Part shown: piece after piece, positions 24,101 through 36,100 of the stretch
Layout of the letters: each line of letters opens with the position of its first letter
Numbering within the stretch: the first letter of the stretch is position 1
NCBI GenBank assembly: GCA_903813345.2
Contig: CAIIXF020000009.1
Span: 4,956,030-5,020,029, forward strand
Direction of reading: 5' to 3'
Length of the DNA stretch: 64,000 nt
DNA from: Owenia fusiformis
Taxonomy: Eukaryota; Annelida; Polychaeta; Sabellida; Oweniidae
The notes under the pieces: generated by a model
Database searches by the model: none
Told to the model about the DNA's origin: nothing
What the model saw: the letters and a program-made list of their open reading frames with translations, nothing else
Program-made: the position numbers and the translations under genes

Positions 24101-27100
24101 AAAACGTTATTGAATGATTTGAAGTGCAATACAGGATATATTCTGTCTCAATATTCTGTATTGGCACTCGACTTCATCTCGTACTAGTATGGAATTTCTC
24201 GAGCAGAATATATCCTGTATTGCACTTCAAATTATACAATAACTTATATTCTAGAACATGTGCAGGGGCTTTGCCTCCTTTCAGTCAGGAGGGGTGCGAT
24301 TGCCAAAAATATTTCAGTTTTTAGTCAGGGGCATTTTTAGATTGTCGTATAGACAAGCCAAAAAATTAAAATTTATCTTGAATTTTACAAAAATTGATGC
24401 AACTTTTTATTTGTAATGGGGGGGGGGGGTGGCTACGCCTATGATGTATCTATATGGAATTGTTGCTTTGAATATTATTCTGATTGCAACAAAGGAACTT
24501 GCAAATATAATTTTATAGCTGAATTTTATACTATCTTACATACAATTTTCAATGATCTGAACAATGTTTATATATACAGTATTGTTTTCCACTTTTATTT
24601 AGGCTATGGCAGAAAAGGAACATCAAAACAGCATTTAATCCAAGAGAGAGATCGAAAATATGTAATCACTCAAATACTTGTCAGTGGATTTGGATCAAGT
24701 TTTTTTATCCTGATGCCAAATAATCAATGAATAACTATGAATAATAATAATATATCACTTATATGAATCAAAGAGTACAAGTACAATAATGAATATTTAT
24801 TTTATTATAATTTACATGTAATATTACAATTATAAGCAAAACATGCACTGATAAATCTCTTTAGACTGTTACAGTTGTATGAATAAAGTATTGGTGGTGT
24901 TGATGGTCTATCATCCATCATTTTTTGCATCGAATTACTGCCACCCTTTGGCATTTAAGTGGAATATGGGGCATGCATTCTAAAACATTTTTCTCATTCC
25001 CACTGCAGTCAAACATAATGAAAGATGGGTTGGCTTCACTCAGAAGAGAAAGGTCCTCTATAAACTGAACTCTTTTGTAAGGTTGTGAGTTTTGTCGACA
25101 GATTACTTTTGCAGTTGGTTGGTTACTTATGCGCCATCGATCCATATTATCTCCACAGATGTATCTACGTTTCAGTTTTCCTGGCATGTAGAATGTCTCC
25201 TCATATTTTATTTTGTTAATTCGTATTTTTATAGTTTCTATCCTCAGATCACAGAATACAATAATTCTCTTAAATCCATCGCAGTAGACATCAACTCCAT
25301 GGTTGTAGCTACATTTTGATAGATTTTCCTCATCACCGTTACATTTAACATGACTCATAACTATATCATCATTTGCGTTGTTTTCTGTATCAAATATGCC
25401 ATATTTATCTTCTCCAATGACATAATCACCTACAAGAATTAGGTTACCATTAAAGATTAAGAATGCATTGCATTTACAAAAAAGGATTTTTTCTTCAATT
25501 ATTTCTCCTTACTTGTTGAGTCATGTGGAGTGTATCCCCTGCATGCAACTTTTGTTTCATTGATTCCCCATCCATGTGCACAGACTGCACCACGTTTACT
25601 GTTAAAATGGATCTCCACCTGACCATAACCTTTTGATACCAGTTCTGGTCTTGCGGTAAAGTTGGTTGGTAGACTCTCTAAAAGTAGAGGATCAATTCTT
25701 TAGCTTTTGTTTTTCATATTCTTGTGTATCTCCCATTCACCTGGTGCACAGCCAACAGCAAAACAAAACTGAACTGTTCCCAGGATTTGTAGAACATTTA
25801 TCTTACAATGCTACAGCAGGGCTGTCAACTTGGGACCATCTAACATAATTTTGGACACCTAAAAAAAACGATTTTTAAAAATATCAACAAGATGTGTGAT
25901 TTGCGTGATATTTGATCATACACGCTAAATTTATGCATGATTTCTATTTTTCCAGCAAATGCGTAACAATCACGCCTAATGCGTGAGGGTTGACAGGGCA
26001 GCTACAGATATGTCAGGCAAAATCTTAGATAAAGTTCTACAGCTATGTCAAGCAAAATCTAGAGATATTTTTCTACAGCTATGTCAGGCAAAATGTTAGA
26101 TATAGTTCCAACAGCTATGTCAGGCAAAATCTTAGATAAAGTTCTACAGCTATGTCAGACAAAATGTTGGATATAGTTCTACACTTATGTCAGGCAAAAT
26201 CTTAGATATAGTTCTACATCTATGTCAGGCAAAATTTTAGATATAGTTCTACAGCTATGTCAGACAAAATGTTGGATATAGTTCTACAGTTATGTCAGGC
26301 AAAATCTTAGATATAGTTCTACAGCTCTGTCAGACAAAATGTTGGATATAGATCTACAGTTATGTCAGGCAAAATCTTAGATATAGTTCTACATCTATGT
26401 CAGGCAAAATTTTAGATATAGTTCTACAGTTATGTCAGACATATGCACAAGTTAAATACATTACCATGGTTGTGCCAGAATAAAACAATTAGTATAATAT
26501 GAACTTAGGACACCTTTTTAATGCTAAAACTAAAATAAAAGATTAACAACCTCTTTTTACCTTAAAATGTTTACCTGGCATATTACTGTGACAAAAGACA
26601 GCTGGATAGTCATAGTCGTACTTATGCCATCGATAACATGAACTGCTTGTATCAATGATGCAGTCCATTCCTCCATCAAACCTCTCCTCACATCTCAATT
26701 TATGGGTAATATAGTTATCAAATGAGTAATTGGATCTGAAGTGATACACAGAGGTTGTTGTGTATTCAGGTGGGAAACCCAACAGTCTGCATATAACCCT
26801 TGCTTCTTGGATTCTCCATTGCCCATTGCATACCCATAGTCTGCATCTACACTCTTTTGTTTTAGGTGATATATCATAGAGGCTCATTTCTGGAATACCT
26901 GTAAATAATGTTGTCGTGTCAAATACTTGCTTTACCTAATGCTGTAAAATACATCTTCGAATTTCAAGGTGGTTGAAGGTGGGGTACTAATAACTGAAAC
27001 CTTGTGAAGCAAGATGGTCAAATAAGAATTATTGTGAAATTATAATATGAACTGTTCCTCAGTATAATGTACCTTTGTATTGTCCCTCATTTTCTAGACT

Positions 27101-30100
27101 TATATTCAAGTGCCTCATATCACAAGTTAAAATAATGGTATCACATCGATGATGCCAATATGGTATTTTAGCTCTTTCATCCCATGAGTCGTATGTGCAA
27201 TCTTTAAGATGACCTTCATCCCCCATGCATTGCAGATCAGTCTCTACGTTTATACCCCCTGGATGAAATTGTAACTTCTTTAGAATGAAACTTGATTCAT
27301 CATATCCCAACATTCTACAGACGACTCTCGTGACATTGTAGTGCCATACGTTTTCTCGATACCTATAAGTACACACAGGAAGCCAACGACTTTCATTTTG
27401 AGCTCGAGCAAGTAGTCGTCCCTGATGCCCACCTTCTAGACGAAATTGGGAATGTTCAAGAATAGCTACAATGAATTAATGGTCGGTTTAAACCAATTTT
27501 GAATTACACATGCCAATTAATCTGTTTGCAGAAATCTGTTTTTGAAAGTTTTTTCTTAGTCTGGTAATAATTTTCATCAACAGGCAACTCTTTTACTCAT
27601 TTGTTCACAAAGGTTAGGAAAATCAAACTTACGATTTGGCCCTTCTGGACATTGAATTTCTACAAGTTTACGAAGGTATTGTCCTTTATATACATCATGT
27701 CTCCAATTAGACGATGAAAATACCTGGCATTGTTCAAGTTCTGTCTCTGTTCCTTCACAGGAAAACGCCTTTGGAAATGCTCCACCATAATGTGTGAAAT
27801 AAATTTCCTGTTTTACCTCAGTAAAACGTAATCTTGTATATCTTGGATCACCTCCTTTCCTTTGGCATACCAATTTTGCCATATGTTTGTCTGCCATAGA
27901 TACTGGTTGCCATTTGTTTTCAATTTTAACCTCAAAAACACCAACCTTCAGTGTGCTGTTTAAAGTATTGAATCTAATTGGAATTTTGTGACATGTTAAA
28001 CTGAGGAGTTTGCCTGGACAAAGTGATGGATACATTTTTCTCACTGGCTCTTTATGTTGACAATCCTTTATGTTGCTTTCATTTCCAAAGCATTGGACCT
28101 GATGAAACCAAACTGGTGTCTTTCTTGACCATCCATGATCTTTTGATGTTTGGATAATCTGTCCATCCTTGCTATCTTCTCCCAATTGTCTACATAACAC
28201 TTTGCCAATGTGTTGAAGATTTGACGAGGAAAGGCAAATATAACCCCATATTCCTTCATGTTGAACTTGTATTCCATTCGCTGCATCAAGCTTTATCTCA
28301 TCATGTGATTCATGCTTGTGGCATATTGCAATTGCATCATGTCTTTTCTAAAGCCAATGTTAACATACAATAATACATCATATGGGAAAAATTGGCAATA
28401 TTCTATAAAGCTGTGTATATATTATACATACCAGGCCCGTAAGACACTTTTCTCCAAGGGGGGTGCGGTTTTTAGCAATTACTAAAGAGAATATAAAATT
28501 TTTTTGCCGCGTAAATCAAATCGCGTAAGACAGAGGGGGGGGGGGTCAGTTACTCCCTATATTGGTTTGGAATTAACAAAATGCAACTTACAAACGTTCC
28601 AATTGTTTTGTGGGGGGGGGGTGTGAGGACTGGTCCACTCCCCCTAGAAAATTTTACTGTTTTGAGATGCTATTTGGTGCTTTCTGGGCACTTTCAAAGT
28701 GTAAGTTTCTAAGTAGTACGCCACCACCATGGGAATAAGAGTTGGGTGAATAAAAAAACGAGCATTCAGGGGTGTCTGGGGGTTCTCCCCCAGGAAAATT
28801 TTGAAATTTGGTTGTATTTGGAGCGAATTTGCAACCATCTGGTACGCCTGTGCGTTATGAGTCAATAAGAAAAATGTGAATTTTTTTCAAATTCTTTTGG
28901 GGGGTGTCAAAGAGGATGAGAGGGTGAAGTGGGGTGGGGTGCCAGTAGGGGAGCAAGGGGTTGTCTCCCAGAAACATTTACCATATCAAGGTGCTATTTG
29001 ATGATGTCTGGTCACTTAAAAAATGTCTGAGACAATACATGAAATTCAGAATATTTTCTTTTGTTTTGTGGGGGATGTAAGGGGTGGCTAACTCTCCTAG
29101 AAAATTTTACAATTTAAAGATGATATTTGGTGCTTCTGGGCACTTTTAAAGTGTATTAGTCAATAAAAACATTGAAAAACAATCACAATTTTTTTCAAAT
29201 TTTGGGGGTGTCAAAGGGGGGGGGGGGTGGAGGGGTGCCAGAGGGGGAGCAAGTGTTTGTCCCCCATATCAAAATTTACAATATCAAGGTGCTATTCGAT
29301 GAAGTTTGGGCACTTTAAATGTGTCTGTGCCTTCACAATTTTACGACGCTATTTGGTGCTTTCTGGGCACTTTCAAAGTGTATGAGTCAATTAAAGAATT
29401 TGAGAAAATCACAATTTTTTTTTTGGGGGGGGTCAAGGGGGGGGGCGCCAGGGGGGGAGGGGGTTATGCAAGTGCAAGATGCAAGAGGGGGAGCAAGTCC
29501 CCCAGAAACACTAACTACAGTGTATATTAAGGAGCTATTTGATGATGTCTGGGCACTTTAAAAGTGTCTGAGACAAAACACTAAAATAAATTTAGAACTT
29601 TTCCATTGTTTTGTGGGGGGGGGGGGGGGGGTGTGAGGGGTGGCCAATACCCCTAGAAAATTTTACAATTTTAAGATGCTTTTTTGTGCTTTCTGGGTAC
29701 TTTCAAAGTGTATGAGTCAATGAAAAAAAATTACAAAAAAAATATTTTTTTTCAAAATTTTTTTTCAAATTTATTTTGGGGGGTGACAAAGGGGGGTGCG
29801 GTCGCACCCATCGCACCCCCCCCATCTGACGGCCCTGCATACAATGCAAATACACTGAGATCTCATGAATCTCAATAGATAAATATACATGTACATAAAT
29901 CAAAAGAAACCAAAATGCTGTATCTAATAGTATACATATTTTGTGTAAATAAATACTTATTCATTCAGTATTGGAATTCACCGAATTATACCTGTAGATG
30001 ACTACAACATTTTTACAATATTTCCATTGGACATAACACAGTATTTTGTAAATACTATACCTCACATTCTTCAATTTCTCCCCATGGAGTATGTGTGCAT

Positions 30101-33100
30101 TGTCCTAAAAGTGTCTCATTCTATTGGACATAACACAGTATTTTGTAAATACTATACCTCGCATTCTTCAATTTCTCCCCATGGAGTATGTGTGCATTGT
30201 CCTAAAAGTGTCTCATTCTATTGGACATAACACAGTATTTTGTAAATACTATACCTCGCATTCTTCAATTTCTCCCCATTGGGTACGTGTGCATTGTCCT
30301 AAAAGTGTCTCATTCTATTTGACATAACACAGTATTTTGTAAATACTATACCTCACATTCTTTAGTTCTTCCCCATGGAGTATGTGTGCATTGTCCTAAA
30401 ATGTTTCATTCAATTGGACATAACACAGTATTTTGTAAATACTATACCTCACATTCTTTAGTTCTTCCCCATGGAGTATGTGTGCATTGTCCTAAAGTGT
30501 CTCATTCAATTGGACATAACACAGTATTTTGTAAATACTATACCTCACATTCTTTAGTTCTTCCCCATGGAGTATGTGTGCATTGTCCTAAAGTGTCTCA
30601 TTCAATTGGACATAACACAGTATTTTGTAAATACTATCCCTCACATTCTTCAATTTCTCCCCATGGAGTATGTGTGCATTGTCCTAAAATGTTTCATTAT
30701 ATTGGACATAACACAGTATTTTGTAAATACTATACCTCACATTCTTCAATTTCTCCCCATGGGGTATGTGTGCATTGTCCTAGATATGTCTCATTCTATT
30801 GGACATAACACAGTATTTTGTAAATACTATACCTCACATTCTTCAATTTCTCCCCATGGGGTATGTGTGCATTGTCCTAGATATGTCTCATTCTATTGGA
30901 CATAACCCAGTATTTTGTTAATACTATACCTCACATTCTTCAATTCCTCCCCATGGAGTATGTGTGCATTGTCCTAAAATGTCTCATTCTATTGGACATA
31001 ACACAGTATTTTGTAAATACATTACCTCACATTCTTCAATTCCTCCCCATGGAGTATGTGTGCATTGTCCTAAAAGTGTCTCATTCTATTGGACATAACA
31101 CAGTATTTTGTAAATACTATACCTCACATTCTTCAATTTCTCCCCATGGAGTATGTGTGCATTGTCCTAAAATGTTTCATTATATTGGACATAACACAGT
31201 ATTTTGTAAAAACTATACCTCACATTCTTCAATTTCTCCCCATGGAGTATGTGTGCATTGTCCTAAAATGTTTCATTCTATTGGACATAACATAGTATTT
31301 TGTAAATACTATACCTCACATTCTTCAATTTCTCCCCATGGAGTATGTGTGCATTGTCCTAAAAATGCCTCATTCTATTGGACATAAGACAGTATTTTGT
31401 AAATACTATACCTCACATTCTTCAATTTCTCCCCATGGAGTATGTGTGCCTTGTCCTAAAATGTTTCATTCAATTGGACATAACATAGTATTTTGTAAAT
31501 ACTATACCTCACATTCTTCAATTGCTCCCCATGGAGTATGTGTACATTGTCCTAAAATGTTTCATTCAATTGGACATAACACAGTATTTTGTAAATACTA
31601 TACCTCACATTCTTCAATTTCCCCCATGGAGTATGTGTGCATTGTCCTAAAAGTGTCTCATTCTATTGGACATAACACAGTATTTTGTAAATACTATACC
31701 TCACATTCTTCAATTTCTCCCCATGGAGTATGTGTGCATTGTCCTAAAATGTTTCATTACATTGGACATAACATAGTATTTTGTAAATACTATACCTCAC
31801 ATTCTTCAATTCCTCCCCATGGAGTATGTGTGCATTGTCCTAAAATGTCTCATTCTGTTGGACATAACACAGTATTTTGTAAATACTATACCTCACATTC
31901 TTCAATTTCTCCCTATGGAGTATGTGTGCATTGTCCTAAAATGTTTCATTATATTGGACATAACACAGTATTTTGTAAAAACTATACCTCACATTCTTCA
32001 ATTCCTCCCCATGGAGTATGTGTGCATTGTCCTAAAATGTCTCATTCTGTTGGACATAACACAGTATTTTGTAAATACTATACCTCACATTCTTCGATTT
32101 CTCCCCATGGAGTATGTGTGCATTGTCCTAAAAGTGTCTCATTCCATTTGACATAACACAGTATTTTGTAAATACTATACCTCACATTCTTCAATTTCTC
32201 CCCATGGAGTATGTGTGCATTGTCCTAAAATGTTTCATTCTATTGGACATAACACAGTATTCTGTAAATACTATACCTCACATTCTTCAATTTCTCCCTA
32301 TGGAGTATGTGTGCATTGTCCTAAAATGTCTCATTCTATTTGACATAACACAGTATTTTGTAAAAACTATACCTCACATTCTTCAATTCCTCCCCATGGA
32401 GTATGTGTGCATTGTCCTAAAAGTGTCTCATTCCATTTGACATAACACAGTATTTTGTAAATACTATACCTCACATTCTTCAATTTCTCCCCATGGAGTA
32501 TGTGTGCATTGTCCTAAAAGTGTCTCATTCCATTGGACATAACACAGTATTTTGTAAAAACTATACCTCACATTCTTCAATTTCCCCCATGGAGTATGTG
32601 TGCATTGTCCTAAAAGTGTCTCATTCTATTGGACATAACACAGTATTTTGTAAATACTATACCTCACATTCTTCAATTTCTCCCCATGGAGTATGTGTGC
32701 ATTGTCCTAAAAGTGTCTCATTCCATTTGACATAACACAGTATTTTGTAAATACTATACCTCACATTCTTCAATTTCTCCCCATGGAGTATGTGTGCATT
32801 GTCCTAAAAGTGTCTCATTCCATTGGACATAACACAGTATTTTGTAAAAACTATACCTCACATTCTTCAATTCCTCCCCATGGAGTATGTGTGCATTGTC
32901 CTAGATATGTCTCATTTCCAGTACAGTTGAAGTTAGCAATACCATAATCTCTTTTTCCTTGTCCCCATTCTTTGCTATTCGTTCTATCCTCAATACTTTC
33001 TGTATGGAAATAATAATGGAAAATGTCTGTCAAATACAAGTGATTGGAAGTAGGCAGTCTCTTTTGAATTATCAATTATTTTGTAATCAAAGTCCAAAAT

Positions 33101-36100
33101 GTTTCCTAGTAATGTTTCACACCTGATGCATATATAGGAATTTCTGTTTTACTCGCATCATAACCAAGATGTCGGCATACTACTCTGGCGTTTTCTATGG
33201 TCCAGCCTTTGTTGCAAATCCTAGCCCAAGGAACCTTTCTTCCAAGGTGACGGTAATATATTTCTACTCTTCCTTTAGCTTTGTCAACAAAGTCTCCAGC
33301 CAATTTCACATCATAGTTATCTTGTTTTGGAGGTGACTTGTCTTAAAACATTGTCATTTCAGTCATACTTTTTTCATTGAATCAAATTAATGTCTAAATA
33401 TAACTTTGTTAATTGGTGATATTACATGTACATGTAAGCCTCTTATATTTAATGTCCCTCCATCTTAATTTTGTGCATATTGCTTTCTGCTGTGAAACAG
33501 CAAAGATAATATTTTCACTTACCTATTGATGCAGATATCCCCCAAATGAGATAACTAAGAAGTACCACTTGACTGTAGATGCTTTTAACAATTTGAACCA
33601 TCTTCACCTTTCAACACTACCTGATGCTATGCATTCATATCTGTGGATAAAATATTATGTGGTTATAACTCATGATAGATCAGCATGTTTTGGATATAAA
33701 GCGTGATATGTTGAACATATTTGAAATAAAATGTGACATTTATGTGAAAATGTTGTGGTTCTTTCTTTGGTATTGATACAGCAGTACACTCTCATTTCAA
33801 CAATTATTGTGAATGCTTGCTCAAATGATGCATTAGACAGTAAAGTATTCTTTATCATTTTATTTCAATTAAGTATTATTATACCATTAAATGAATCGCT
33901 AGTTTTAGAATATATTTCATATAAATATTGCTACTAGCAACAATTTACCTATGACACCATAACTCTGGTAAATCATATCTTCTTTGGTGTATCAAAGTTT
34001 GGAAGCTAACTGACCTTCATTGCTGTCTTCCTCTTAGAAATGCATCATTGGATATTTATCTCCAGTTGGAACCAGATCAAGACACTAACATTGCTGTTTT
34101 GGTAGGTCATTGAAACGTTACTCAATTTTTAGAAATGGCGTCTGCTCCTTAACAAATGCATTATGGGATATTAATTTCCAGTTGGAACCAGATGTAGACA
34201 CTGATAATGCTGTTTTGGTAGGTCATCGGAATGTATCTTCATTTTTAGAAACTGACGTCTGCTCCTTAACAAATGCATTATGGGATATTCATTTCCAGTT
34301 GGAACCACATCTAGACACTGATACTGCTGTTTGGTCATCGGAATGCATCTTCATTATTAGAAACTGATGTCTGCTTTTTAACAAATGCATTATGGGATAT
34401 TCATTTCCAGTTGGAACCACATCTAGACACTGATACTGCTGTTTTTGTAGGTCATTGGAATGTTACCTCATTTTTAGAAACTGATGTCTGCTTTTTAACA
34501 AATGCATTATGGGATATTCATTTCCAGTTGGAACCAGATCTAGACACTGATACTGCTGTTTTGGTAGGGCATGGGAATGTAGCCTTGGATATTGCCAGGA
34601 TATTGCTCACACCTGTTGATATATTAAAGGTAAGATCTCCATGCATGACATTCATTTTACGGGGTTCTACATTAATAAACAGACAGATTTCATCTAACTT
34701 TCATGCTATTTCCATGAAGACCACTCTATATTTTTAATTATTTTCTATTTTATATTATAAGCAATTTTGAATAACAGTAAAACCTTTGTAAGTGGAACAC
34801 ATTGGAACCTCTAAAGAATTCCACTAATACATTTACATAACATTAATTTAAGATCATTTGGTCACTGGACTTTGAAGTGGCCCACTAAGAATGTGTTCCA
34901 CTTACAGAGGTGTTCCAATTAACAGGTTTTATATATTTATTTTAAATAACCTAAATTCAAACTACAAATACAATACCTTTACATACATACTTTTGGGGAA
35001 ATCTCTTATCCTATTTTAAAAATTTATTTCCTGCGTTGATGTACTCTTGGATTTGTCACAGAAAACAGATATAACCCAGCATGCGTTAGAGGCATTGTCA
35101 CGCAGCCGTGTCAGACGTGTGTATACAGTTGGACGGCGAGGCCCTCTACAGGTGGCATTCACTATCAAAGAATTAAGAGAAATGACAAAGATTCCTGACT
35201 GTACTCCTGTGATAAACAAAGAAGACATCACACCATTGGAAAGCATAATAAAAGGTACATTTTCACTTTTGGGTCATTCAATAAGTTTATAAGGAGTTGA
35301 GAAATGAAATGGGAATAATTTTTTCAAGTGGGACTCTGATATAATTTCATGATATTTTTAATCTCATTCTAACCCTTAGATGAAGGTTAATTTTTTTACC
35401 ATGTATCAATGAGGTTAGATTTCTAACCCTTGTGTGATGCACAGGGGTTAGATATCTAACCCTTGTGCCCTTGTTCAGGTTAAGGCAGGTTAAATATCTA
35501 ACCCTTGTGCGTCGCACAGGGGTTAGATATCTAACCCTTATGTGTAACACACAGGGGTTAGATATCTAAAACTGAAGTTAATTTCTACATATAAACACTG
35601 AATGTTATTCCATTTTAGGGAATACAGGCTCAAACTGAAGCTAATTTCTTCATGTAAACACTCAATGTTATTCCATTTTAGGGAATACAGGCTCAAACTG
35701 AAGTTAATTTCTACATATAAACACTGAATGTTATTCCATTTTAGGGAATACAGTCTCAAACTAGCTAATTTCTTCATGTAAACACTGAATGTTATTCCAT
35801 TTTAGGGAATACAGGCTCAAACTGTAGCTAATTTCTACATAATGGAAAATGCACTCATTGGCTCACACAGTGAGCCTATGGGATTGACCAGGCGTCCGTC
35901 CGTCCGTCCGTCCGTTGGTCCGTCCGTCCGTCCGTCTGTCCGTCCGTCCATCCGTCCGTCAACATTGGCCGCACAAATTAAAACTGCTATTCGGATTGAG
36001 TCATATCCACATTCATTTTATGCATATCCATAATGCCTATTTGACCTATCATCGCCATTTCCCAAGTTCGCCCGGTTTCCGAGAAATTGCGGATTTTGAC

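Noticed and set aside
30386-32735. Long + strand open frames (up to 272 codons) with repeated HCPK and [11 protein letters not shown]
   Set aside because: They run through the 97-bp SRCR boundary array; frame openness follows from the repeat, and the coding similarity is on the other strand.
35062-35246. Minus-strand open frame opposite the FDXR exon
   Set aside because: Antisense of a firmly identified exon.
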